Program-made: the position numbers and the translations under genes
The notes under the pieces: model-generated
Seen by the model: only the letters and a program-made list of their open reading frames with translations
The model's database searches: none
Told to the model about the DNA's origin: nothing
Shown here: positions 6,808 to 13,417 of the stretch, piece by piece
How positions within the stretch are numbered: position 1 is the first letter of the stretch
How the letters are laid out: the number at the start of each line of letters is the position of its first letter
Assembly (NCBI GenBank): GCA_002293105.1
Contig: DBCP01000075.1
Span: 1-13,417, forward strand
Source: Bacteroidetes bacterium UBA955
Lineage (GTDB): Bacteria; Bacteroidota; Bacteroidia; NS11-12g; UBA955
DNA length: 13,417 bases
Direction: 5' to 3'

Positions 6808-7335
6808 GTGTTCAAACGTGTTTTTATTTATGGCTTGGCATTTGGCTCTTTGAGCGCATCCATGCTGTTGGTGCAATACCTTAACGGATTGTACAAAACC
6901 ACTTCCTTTGTGGCTTTCTTTCCGATGTTTTTTAATTTGGTGATTCCTGGAATTGGGATTTACCTCTTTGTGAAGAGTTTGATACACATGCAAACCGACA
7001 AACCCATTAACATGGGCAAGGCGTTGTTTTATTCTTTGATGATGGCGTTGGTGATGGCCGCCACGAATATTGCCGCTTACCAGCACATTTATCACAACAA
7101 AACGGAAATTATCCAAGACTGGAGAAAATTGCAATATGCAGCGATCGATCGCAGTGTAAATAAGGATACGAGCATTGCTGTGGCGGATAAGCCCAAACAA
7201 AAGACATTGTTGAAGGAGAATTTTGACGTAAAAATTAGCCCTTCCTCGTTTGGAAGTTTTGAACTCATGATGTGTGTTTCAACCAGTATGGTAGTGGCTT
7301 TGATGGTGTTTGTTTGGAACATGAAGCGCACGTAA
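6808..7335 (+). CDS. DUF4199 family membrane protein
   Basis: Hypothetical four-helix membrane protein (175 aa) resembling the DUF4199 family of Bacteroidota, which has no known function. Hydrophobic helices lie near residues 5-25, 38-57, 72-92 and 153-171. A soluble, fairly polar loop separates helices 3 and 4 (about 93-150: HIYHNKTEIIQDWRK and a Lys-rich stretch). The GTG at 6808 is chosen because it gives the family-style N-terminus (short basic lead, helix, Gly-rich turn) and no ATG is in frame upstream. An earlier TTG at 6748 lies inside a promoter box. The next gene, plsC, starts 11 nt after the stop, so the two are probably co-transcribed and both act at the membrane. Confidence 0.72.
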   Translation: MFKRVFIYGLAFGSLSASMLLVQYLNGLYKTTSFVAFFPMFFNLVIPGIGIYLFVKSLIHMQTDKPINMGKALFYSLMMALVMAATNIAAYQHIYHNKTEIIQDWRKLQYAAIDRSVNKDTSIAVADKPKQKTLLKENFDVKISPSSFGSFELMMCVSTSMVVALMVFVWNMKRT

Positions 7336-7346
7336 CGGCGAATACC

Positions 7347-8084
7347 ATGAAAAAGCTATTGGGCAGAATATGGTTGGTTTGGGCGGGCTTTTGGTTCGTT
7401 TCCTTGTTTCTTCTGGTTTACCCATTGCTCTATTTGTTGTTGTTATCGCCAAAAACCTACCGCTTGGCGCATGGGTTGCGTAAAATATGGGGAAAAACCA
7501 CCTCTATCGTTGCCTTTGTTTGGCCTGTGGTGCGTTATGAGCAACCGCTGCCGAAAAATCAGCAGATGGTGTTCTGTCCAAACCACATTTCTTACTTGGA
7601 CATTTTAACTTGCGGCAGTTTCTTGCCGGGGTTTAATTTTTTCATGGGTAAAATTGAATTGTCGCGAATCCCATTGTTCGGCATTTGGTTTCGTACGCTG
7701 GATATCGCCGTACACAGAGAGAGCTTGCGCGGATCGCATAAGGCATTTTTGGATGCATCCAAGCAAATGGATGAATTGGGCGCCAATTTGATTATTTATC
7801 CCGAAGGCAGAATTCCCGACAATGCACCCCAAGTTAAGTATCCCTTTAAACCCGGTGCGTTTAGATTGGCCATAGAAAAGCAAATACCCATCGTGCCCGT
7901 TACTTTGGTCGATAACTTTAAGCGCTTCAACAGCGACACTTTTGAAGGATCTCCAGGCCTCATGCGCATGTTTGTTCACGCACCGATTGAAACAAAGGGT
8001 TTGTCGATTGATGACATGCCCATCGTGCAAGAAAAAGTCTACAATGTTATATCTTCACAACTCAAATCACTAGGTATCATATGA
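7347..8084 (+). CDS. plsC: 1-acyl-sn-glycerol-3-phosphate acyltransferase (PlsC family)
   Basis: Transfers an acyl chain to lysophosphatidic acid to make phosphatidic acid, the phospholipid precursor, at the inner membrane. The 245-aa protein has an N-terminal membrane segment (about 10-34), then the acyltransferase motifs: block I NHISYLD (catalytic H80 and D85), block II GKIELSRIPLFG (101-112), block III YPEGR (151-155) and block IV IPIVPVT (180-186). Block III usually reads PEGT, so Arg at residue 155 is a small departure. The ATG at 7347 is preferred over an in-frame ATG at 7272, which lies inside the DUF4199 gene. The stop overlaps the gatC start (ATGA), indicating translational coupling. 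It could be an acyltransferase for a related lysolipid, since specificity is not readable from sequence. Confidence 0.9.
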   Translation: MKKLLGRIWLVWAGFWFVSLFLLVYPLLYLLLLSPKTYRLAHGLRKIWGKTTSIVAFVWPVVRYEQPLPKNQQMVFCPNHISYLDILTCGSFLPGFNFFMGKIELSRIPLFGIWFRTLDIAVHRESLRGSHKAFLDASKQMDELGANLIIYPEGRIPDNAPQVKYPFKPGAFRLAIEKQIPIVPVTLVDNFKRFNSDTFEGSPGLMRMFVHAPIETKGLSIDDMPIVQEKVYNVISSQLKSLGII

Positions 8085-8377
8085 AAATCACCGAACAAAG
8101 AGTGAAAGAACTCGCCCATTTATCGCGCTTGCAATTTGAGGGTGATCGCTTAACAAAAATGCAAAGCGATTTGGAAGACATCTTGGTGATGTGCGAAAAA
8201 CTCAAAGAAGTAGATACAGAAGGTGTAGAGCCTTTGATTTATCTGACCAATAGCGAAACTGTTTTGCGTGAAGATGTGGTGGTTCAGACCATCAGTCACG
8301 AAGAGGCTTTGCGCAATGCACCCAAATCGGACAGTGATTTCTTTCGCGTTCCTAAGGTGATTGACGGCAATGGCTAA
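8081..8377 (+). CDS. gatC: Asp/Glu-tRNA(Asn/Gln) amidotransferase subunit C
   Basis: Small stabilising subunit of the GatCAB amidotransferase, which converts Glu-tRNA(Gln) or Asp-tRNA(Asn) to the amide form. At 98 aa it has the normal family length. Family features are the N-terminal [12 protein letters not shown], a helix with [20 protein letters not shown], the EPLIY segment that wraps GatA, and the C-terminal FFRVPKVID. It starts by a 4-bp ATGA overlap with plsC and ends 8 bp inside the ATPase gene. gatA and gatB are not in the window, so the subunit genes are dispersed. Confidence 0.96.
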   Translation: MKITEQRVKELAHLSRLQFEGDRLTKMQSDLEDILVMCEKLKEVDTEGVEPLIYLTNSETVLREDVVVQTISHEEALRNAPKSDSDFFRVPKVIDGNG

Positions 8378-9044
8378 TGCCTTAATATCGCTTCAAGACA
8401 TCCGAAAAACCTATGTGTTGGGCGATCAAACAGTGCACGCCCTAAAAAAAATCGATCTTGACATTCATCAAGGGGAGTATGTGGCATTGATGGGGCCATC
8501 GGGTTCCGGAAAAAGTACCCTGATGAACATCATTGGTTGTCTCGACACCCCATCTGCCGGCAAATATTGGCTAAACCAAAAAGAGGTTAGTATGATGACT
8601 GATATTGAATTGAGTAAAGTGCGAAACGACGAGATTGGTTTTGTTTTTCAAACGTTCAATTTGTTGAACCGTTTGAGTTCGTTGGAAAATGTTGCTTTAC
8701 CCTTGGTGTATGCGGGTATTTCTCAAAAGGAGCGATTGGAAAGAGCCCGAGAAACCCTGAACAAAGTGGGTCTAGGCAACCGATTAGACCATAAACCAAA
8801 TGAGCTTTCTGGCGGACAAAGACAGCGCGTGGCAGTGGCAAGGGCGTTGATAAACAACCCAAGTTTACTGCTTGCCGATGAACCTACTGGAAACCTCGAC
8901 ACCCAAACATCGCATGAAATTATGGGTTTGTTTGAAGAGATTCATGCCGGCGGGAATACCATAGTTTTGGTTACTCACGAAGAAGACATCGCCAAACATG
9001 CCAAAAAAATTGTTAGGTTGCGTGATGGTTTGATAGCGTCATGA
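8370..9044 (+). CDS. lolD: LolD/MacB-type ABC transporter ATP-binding protein
   Basis: Cytoplasmic ATPase subunit of a MacB-superfamily (type VII) ABC transporter. LolD powers LolCE to release lipoproteins from the inner membrane. The 224-aa protein shows Walker A GPSGSGKS (42-49), Q-loop Q94, LSGGQ (146-150), Walker B LLLADE with catalytic E171, DEPTGNLD (170-177) and switch H203. The opening [21 protein letters not shown] is typical of the LolD/MacB/FtsE group. The ATG at 8370, overlapping gatC by 8 bp, gives the conserved start; a TTG at 8361 adds only three residues. No LolC/E permease gene is adjacent, so the lolD name is a family-level call and other MacB-type ATPases are possible. It overlaps the GH3 gene by 4 bp (ATGA). 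Confidence 0.85.
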   Translation: MANALISLQDIRKTYVLGDQTVHALKKIDLDIHQGEYVALMGPSGSGKSTLMNIIGCLDTPSAGKYWLNQKEVSMMTDIELSKVRNDEIGFVFQTFNLLNRLSSLENVALPLVYAGISQKERLERARETLNKVGLGNRLDHKPNELSGGQRQRVAVARALINNPSLLLADEPTGNLDTQTSHEIMGLFEEIHAGGNTIVLVTHEEDIAKHAKKIVRLRDGLIAS

Positions 9045-10543
9045 TTAGTCCCATCATTGGTTGGTATTTTAAGCAGCGCGTGAAAGAACTTCGCGCCAAC
9101 ATTGAGCGATCCTTAGAGAACCAAAACATCCTGTTTGGTGAGTTAACGGAGAAATTAGCGCTCACTGAATATGGTCAAAAGTTTGGCATCGACAAATTAA
9201 CCACATATCAAGAATTTGCGGAGCGAGTGCCAGTAGCAAGTTTCGAAGATTTTTTACCCTACATCGAGCGCAATCAGCGCGGTGAGCAATCGCTGCTATG
9301 GCCCGGCGACATCCGTTGGTTTGCAAAAAGCAGTGGCACCACGAGTAATGTGTCGAAGTTTATTCCTATGAGTTACGAAATCATGGAGCACAACCATTTT
9401 GAAGGTTCCAAGGAGGCCGTGACCCAGTTTTTTGGTTTTTATCCAGAGGGAAAAATATTTGGTGGTAAAGGCTTGTTGATCGGAGGAACTACCAAGCAAA
9501 ATGAGGGACAGGATTATTATTTTGGTGACTTGAGTGGCATCTTAATGGTGCATTTACCCTCATGGGCCAATTGGAAAAGCACCCCGGATGTTGAGGTGGC
9601 TACATTGGAAAGTTGGGAGGAGAAATTGGAGAAGATGGTTCAAATCATCAAGGACGAGGATGTGACCAGTGTGAGTGGCGTGCCCACATGGACGGCTGTT
9701 GTGATGCAGCGCGTGCTTGAAGTTACGGGAAAGCAAAACATCCTAGAAGTATGGCCCAATTTTGAACTGTTTATTCATGGCGGTGTGAATTTTGAACCCT
9801 ATCGGGAACAGTTTAAGGCGTTTTTGCCGAGCGACCAAGTCAAGTATTTAGAAACCTATAACGCCAGCGAAGGGTTCTTCGGTATTCAGTACCAAGCCGA
9901 TCGTTCTGAGTTGGTTTTGTTGACCCATTTGGGAATTTTCTTTGAGTTTTATCCTGCGGCGGAAGTGCCAAGTATCGAAAATATTGTGCCCCTTTCAGAC
10001 GTGAAAACAGGAATCAACTACGCAGTGATAATCTCATCAGTGGGTGGCCTGTGGCGCTACATCATTGGGGATACCATACAATTTCACGGGCTCGATCCCT
10101 TTACCTTCAAAATTACCGGTCGCACCAAATTGTTCATCAATGCGTTCGGCGAAGAGTTGGTGATTGAAAATGCCGAAACTGCCATCGCGATGGCATGCAA
10201 AGAAATGGATGCGATTGTGACGGACTACACAGCGGCACCTGTGTATTTGGACCAAAACGAGAATCCTGGACATGAATGGTTGATTGAATTTGCAACGCCT
10301 CCTTCTGATTTGCAGGCCTTTACCGAACTGTTGGATCTTGAACTGCAGCGTACCAACGACGATTATAAGGGAAAGCGCGCAGGCGACATGCTCATGAAAA
10401 TGCCGCAAGTGATAGCAGTGCCCAACATGACTTTTCACGATTGGCTCAAATCGAAAGGAAAATTGGGCGGACAGAACAAAGTGCCCCGGTTGAGCAACGA
10501 CCGCAAAATCATCGAAGAAATCAAAGGCATGATAGGTTTATAA
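9041..10543 (+). CDS. GH3 family acyl-adenylating enzyme (auxin-conjugase homologue)
   Basis: Member of the GH3 superfamily of acyl-adenylating enzymes. Plant members join jasmonate or auxin to amino acids; bacterial members like this are uncharacterised. At 500 aa it is a little shorter than plant GH3 proteins. Adenylate-forming motifs seen: SSGTTS (97-102, phosphate-binding loop), YNASEGFFG (273-281, ATP/acyl site), [10 protein letters not shown] (339-348) and [14 protein letters not shown] (360-373, hinge to the C-terminal lid). The remaining 125 residues form the C-terminal domain. No carrier-protein or thioesterase domain is fused. It begins by an ATGA overlap with the ATPase gene and closes the plsC-gatC-ATPase-GH3 block; the stop is TAA followed directly by in-frame TAG. 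Substrates are unknown; a fatty or aromatic acid plus an amino acid is a guess from family chemistry. Confidence 0.9.
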   Translation: MISPIIGWYFKQRVKELRANIERSLENQNILFGELTEKLALTEYGQKFGIDKLTTYQEFAERVPVASFEDFLPYIERNQRGEQSLLWPGDIRWFAKSSGTTSNVSKFIPMSYEIMEHNHFEGSKEAVTQFFGFYPEGKIFGGKGLLIGGTTKQNEGQDYYFGDLSGILMVHLPSWANWKSTPDVEVATLESWEEKLEKMVQIIKDEDVTSVSGVPTWTAVVMQRVLEVTGKQNILEVWPNFELFIHGGVNFEPYREQFKAFLPSDQVKYLETYNASEGFFGIQYQADRSELVLLTHLGIFFEFYPAAEVPSIENIVPLSDVKTGINYAVIISSVGGLWRYIIGDTIQFHGLDPFTFKITGRTKLFINAFGEELVIENAETAIAMACKEMDAIVTDYTAAPVYLDQNENPGHEWLIEFATPPSDLQAFTELLDLELQRTNDDYKGKRAGDMLMKMPQVIAVPNMTFHDWLKSKGKLGGQNKVPRLSNDRKIIEEIKGMIGL

Positions 10544-10558
10544 TAGAGGGCAAAATCG

Positions 10559-10566
10559 TATTTTTG
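10559..10566 (+). promoter_or_regulatory. Promoter -7 box for kbl
   Basis: TATTTTTG fits TAnnTTTG, with 14 nt to the ATG at 10581, inside the 37-nt GH3-kbl spacer. No clear -33 TTG is seen. It suggests kbl can be transcribed separately from the coupled block. Confidence 0.55.
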
Positions 10567-10580
10567 TCTTTTATACACCT

Positions 10581-11777
10581 ATGTACGGAGCCATTAAACA
10601 ACACTTGGCGGCAGAGCTGAAAAGCATCGAAGAAGCCGGCCTATTCAAAAAAGAACGCATTATCACTACCCCCCAAGACGCCGTGATCAAATTGGCGGAT
10701 GGCAGCGAAGTGGTTAATTTTTGCGCCAATAATTATTTGGGATTGAGTAGCCACCCTCGCGTTTTGGATGCGGCAAAAAGGGCCATTGATACCCATGGAT
10801 TTGGTATGAGCAGTGTGCGTTTCATTTGCGGTACACAGGACATCCACAAAGAACTTGAAGCCAAAATTGCTGAGTTTTATGGTACGGAAGACACCATATT
10901 GTACGCTGCGGCTTTCGATGCCAATGGGGGTGTTTTTGAACCATTGTTGGGTGAGCAGGATGCCATTATTTCTGATAGCTTGAACCATGCTTCAATTATC
11001 GATGGGGTTCGTTTGTGTAAGGCGATGCGTTTCCGCTACGAGAACAACAACATGGCCGATTTGGAAGCCCAGCTCATCGCTGCCCGTGAAAAAGGCGCTC
11101 GCTTTATTTTGGTGGTTACCGATGGTGTTTTCTCGATGGACGGTTATGTGGCCCAACTCGATAAAATTTGCGATTTGGCAGAGAAATTTGATGCAATGGT
11201 AATGACCGATGAGTGTCATGCCGCTGGATTCATCGGTGCAACCGGTCGCGGAACCCCAGAATATTGCAATGTGATGGGTCGCGTAGACATTATTACGGGC
11301 ACATTGGGCAAAGCATTGGGCGGTGCGATGGGTGGATATACCACAGGTCGAAAAGAAATCATCGAATTGCTTCGCCAAAGAAGTAGACCCTATTTGTTTA
11401 GTAACTCGTTGGCGCCCAGCATTGTGGGTGCGAGCATAGAGGTGTTGAATATGTTGAATGAGACCACTGAACTTCGCGACAAATTAGAGACCAACGTAAA
11501 ACGTTTCAAAGCGGGTATCAAGGCGGCTGGGTTCGATATCAAAGACGGCGACAGCGCCATCGTGCCAGTGATGTTGTACGATGCAAAATTGAGTCAGGAT
11601 ATGGCGAATGCATTGTTGGCTGAGGGCATCTATGTCATTGGCTTTTTCTTCCCAGTTGTGCCGAGAGAACAGGCGAGAATTCGGGTTCAATTGAGTGCTG
11701 CTCATGAATTTGAGCACATCGACAAAGCCATTGCAGCGTTCACCAAAGTGGGTAAATCATTGGGCGTAATTGCCTAA
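10581..11777 (+). CDS. kbl: Glycine C-acetyltransferase (2-amino-3-ketobutyrate CoA ligase)
   Basis: PLP enzyme of the alpha-oxoamine synthase family that cleaves 2-amino-3-ketobutyrate with CoA to glycine and acetyl-CoA, the second step of threonine breakdown. Its 398-aa length equals that of E. coli Kbl, and the key residues fall at the same numbers: H136 in [11 protein letters not shown]210 and H213 in TDECHAAG, and the PLP lysine K244 in [11 protein letters not shown]. The CANNYLGL (48-55) and [14 protein letters not shown] (80-93) stretches favour Kbl over the related BioF, HemA and Spt enzymes. The usual partner, threonine dehydrogenase (tdh), is not in the window. The following gene is an amino-acid permease, which fits amino-acid catabolism. 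Confidence 0.95.
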   Translation: MYGAIKQHLAAELKSIEEAGLFKKERIITTPQDAVIKLADGSEVVNFCANNYLGLSSHPRVLDAAKRAIDTHGFGMSSVRFICGTQDIHKELEAKIAEFYGTEDTILYAAAFDANGGVFEPLLGEQDAIISDSLNHASIIDGVRLCKAMRFRYENNNMADLEAQLIAAREKGARFILVVTDGVFSMDGYVAQLDKICDLAEKFDAMVMTDECHAAGFIGATGRGTPEYCNVMGRVDIITGTLGKALGGAMGGYTTGRKEIIELLRQRSRPYLFSNSLAPSIVGASIEVLNMLNETTELRDKLETNVKRFKAGIKAAGFDIKDGDSAIVPVMLYDAKLSQDMANALLAEGIYVIGFFFPVVPREQARIRVQLSAAHEFEHIDKAIAAFTKVGKSLGVIA

Positions 11778-11782
11778 ACCCC

Positions 11783-11790
11783 TATATTTG
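11783..11790 (+). promoter_or_regulatory. Promoter -7 box for the permease gene
   Basis: TATATTTG is a perfect TAnnTTTG match, 19 nt before the ATG at 11810. A TTG at 11760-11762, at the end of kbl, lies 20 nt upstream and fits the expected -33 position, making this the best two-part promoter in the window. Confidence 0.7.
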
Positions 11791-11809
11791 TTTTTTAGCA
11801 AAATTTATT

Positions 11810-13375
11810 ATGTCTATTTGGAGAAAGAAATCGTTAGAAGCATTATTACAGCAAGCTCAGGGAAGTAATTTGAAACGCACTTTGGGCGCGGGTAGTTTAA
11901 TCGCTTTGGGAATTGGTGCAATCATTGGTGCCGGATTGTTTGTTAGAACTGCAGCGGCAGCGACTGATGCTGCTGGCTCGGGTGTGACATTGTCTTTTAT
12001 TGTTGCGGCAATTGGCTGCGCCTTTGCGGGATTATGCTATGCAGAGTTTGCTGCGATGATACCCATTTCGGGAAGTGCATATGCCTATAGTTTTGTTACA
12101 ATGGGCGAGTTGGTTGCTTGGGTAATTGGCTGGGCATTAATTATGGAATACGCATTGGGCGCCGCTACTGTTTCAATTGCGTGGAGTGAGTATCTGAACA
12201 ATCTGCTAGGGAATTCGATACCCTATCAATGGTGTCACTCGCCGTTTGAAAAACTCTATCAAGCGTCTGCGGATGTTATTACGCAAATCCAAGCGTTGCC
12301 AGGTAATTGGGTAGGAATTGAAAAAGGTTTTTTAAATGCGGATCAATTTGCTAAGCTGCCAGCAGAGATTGTCTCTCAAGTTACAATCACCTCTGGAATT
12401 ATGAATATCCCTGCTCTGGTAATTCTTTTGGCTTTAACATTGTTATTGATTAAAGGAACCCAAGAATCGGCTACTGTAAACGCAATTATTGTGTTCGTTA
12501 AAGTAGCTATCGTTTTGGTTTTTATTGTGGTAGGATGGCAATTCATCAAACCCGAAAATCATACGCCTTACCTAATTCCAGAAGGAACAATTGGTCATGA
12601 AGGGTTCTTTAAATGGGGCTGGGGTGGTGTACTTGGAGGCGCAGCAATTGTATTTTTTGCATTCATTGGATTTGATGCTGTAAGTACAACAGCGCAAGAG
12701 GCAAAAAACCCGAAAAGAGACATGCCAATCGGCATTTTGGGTTCCTTGGCCGTTTGTACAGTTTTATATATTCTTTTTGGTCACGTGCTAACCGGGGTTG
12801 CTCATTGGAGCGAATTTGCTACTGCAGGTAAAGAAGCTTCTGTTTCCTATGTCATTAAAACATATATGAGTGGATATGAATGGCTTGGTACAAGTGTAAC
12901 ATTGGCAATATTGGCTGGATTTTCTTCTGTAATATTGGTAATGTTAATGGGACAAAGCCGAGTTTTTTACTCAATGAGTCAAGATGGATTAATTCCCAAA
13001 GCGTTTGGTGAATTGCACCCCAAATATAAAACGCCGTTTAAAGCAAATTGGATTTTGTTCCTCTTTGTTGGGGCATTTGCGGCATTTGTTCCTGGCAGCA
13101 TTGCAGGAGATTTAACTTCATTTGGAACGCTGTTCGCATTTGTTCTGGTTTGTATTGGAATTTTACTAATGCGTAAAACCAATCCAGAGTTGGCAAGACC
13201 TTTTAAAACACCTTTGGTGCCGTTGGTGCCCGTGTTGGGTATTTTGGTTTGTACTGCAATGATTATTGCTTTAGATGCATTTACGTTGAAAGCAGCAGCG
13301 GTGTGGATGCTTGTGGGATTTGTAGTTTATTTTGCCTACTCTCGGAAAAACTCCAATCTCAACAATAAACCGTAA
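11810..13375 (+). CDS. APC superfamily amino-acid permease (CAT/YfnA-like)
   Basis: Inner-membrane amino-acid transporter of the APC superfamily, closest in appearance to the cationic amino-acid transporter (CAT) family. The 521-aa protein has about 12 hydrophobic helices. Family landmarks: helix-1 substrate loop GIGAIIGAGLFV (34-45), FFAFIGFDAVSTTAQEAKNP (282-301) followed by a PKRDMPIGI turn, and GQSRVFYSMSQDGLIP (381-396) followed by a KTPF turn. A long polar loop of about 60 residues (138-195, with WCHSPFEKLY) lies between early helices. The substrate cannot be read from sequence. Hand counts of a few lines suggest it is more A+T-rich (near 40 percent G+C) than kbl, with more A/T-ending codons. 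It has its own promoter box and a likely terminator hairpin after it. Confidence 0.93.
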   Translation: MSIWRKKSLEALLQQAQGSNLKRTLGAGSLIALGIGAIIGAGLFVRTAAAATDAAGSGVTLSFIVAAIGCAFAGLCYAEFAAMIPISGSAYAYSFVTMGELVAWVIGWALIMEYALGAATVSIAWSEYLNNLLGNSIPYQWCHSPFEKLYQASADVITQIQALPGNWVGIEKGFLNADQFAKLPAEIVSQVTITSGIMNIPALVILLALTLLLIKGTQESATVNAIIVFVKVAIVLVFIVVGWQFIKPENHTPYLIPEGTIGHEGFFKWGWGGVLGGAAIVFFAFIGFDAVSTTAQEAKNPKRDMPIGILGSLAVCTVLYILFGHVLTGVAHWSEFATAGKEASVSYVIKTYMSGYEWLGTSVTLAILAGFSSVILVMLMGQSRVFYSMSQDGLIPKAFGELHPKYKTPFKANWILFLFVGAFAAFVPGSIAGDLTSFGTLFAFVLVCIGILLMRKTNPELARPFKTPLVPLVPVLGILVCTAMIIALDAFTLKAAAVWMLVGFVVYFAYSRKNSNLNNKP

Positions 13376-13396
13376 GTCTTATTCCTATTTCTTAAA

Positions 13397-13417
13397 AGGC
13401 TTGGTAACACCAAGCCT
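13397..13417 (+). terminator. Likely terminator hairpin after the permease gene (cut by window end)
   Basis: Arm AGGCTTGGT (13397-13405) pairs perfectly with ACCAAGCCT (13409-13417) around a 3-nt loop, 21 nt after the permease stop, with an A run just before it. The T run that would complete an intrinsic terminator would lie beyond the window, so this is not fully proven. Confidence 0.6.

Noticed and set aside
6742-7200. 152-codon minus-strand frame over the DUF4199 gene
   Set aside because: The plus-strand frame gives four clean membrane helices and continuous operon spacing; the antisense frame has no recognisable features.
7272-7346. Earlier ATG for plsC inside the DUF4199 gene
   Set aside because: The added 25 residues are hydrophilic and unlike PlsC N-termini, and the ATG at 7347 fits normal operon spacing.
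1-13417. Mobile element, phage, CRISPR, toxin-antitoxin or defence system
   Set aside because: No transposase, integrase, Cas, toxin-like gene pair, direct-repeat array or terminal inverted repeats are visible; almost every gene is a recognisable housekeeping, transport or family-level conserved gene.

Overview
The window is ordinary, gene-dense chromosomal DNA from a member of the Bacteroidota. The evidence is a DUF3276 PUR-domain protein, a DUF4199 membrane protein and a bacterial GH3-family protein, together with repeated upstream boxes matching the Bacteroidota -7 promoter consensus TAnnTTTG and no Shine-Dalgarno sequences. The class cannot be fixed from sequence alone. No tRNA, rRNA, CRISPR array, insertion sequence, integrase or phage gene is visible.

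Left part (1-4400): a GT87/DUF2029-type membrane glycosyltransferase, cut by the window start, runs rightward. Three genes run leftward: rpsO (ribosomal protein S15), pnp (polynucleotide phosphorylase) and a small DoxX-family membrane protein. rpsO is followed by a strong intrinsic terminator only about 20 nt before pnp. pnp is followed by a perfect 17-bp inverted-repeat terminator. The DoxX gene and the glycosyltransferase gene overlap tail to tail by 31 bp.

Right part (4500-13375): nine genes run rightward, starting from a region divergent with rpsO. They are an ABC half-exporter with a degenerate Walker B glutamate, a PUR-domain nucleic-acid-binding protein, a DUF4199 membrane protein, plsC (lysophosphatidate acyltransferase), gatC (Asp/Glu-tRNA amidotransferase subunit C), a LolD/MacB-type ABC ATPase, a GH3-family acyl-adenylating enzyme, kbl (glycine C-acetyltransferase) and a CAT-like APC amino-acid permease. 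plsC, gatC, the ATPase and GH3 overlap by 4-8 bp and look translationally coupled. TAnnTTTG boxes precede rpsO, the ABC exporter, the PUR gene, DUF4199, kbl and the permease, several of them very close to the start codon.

Working together: rpsO and pnp are translation and RNA-turnover housekeeping genes. The coupled block mixes phospholipid synthesis (PlsC), tRNA-dependent amidation (GatC), probable lipoprotein or envelope transport (LolD-like) and an uncharacterised acyl-adenylating enzyme (GH3). kbl and the permease plausibly serve amino-acid (threonine/glycine) metabolism and uptake. I see no clearly new multi-gene system. The best leads are the GH3 enzyme inside the coupled block, the unpaired degenerate ABC half-exporter, and the start-proximal promoter boxes.
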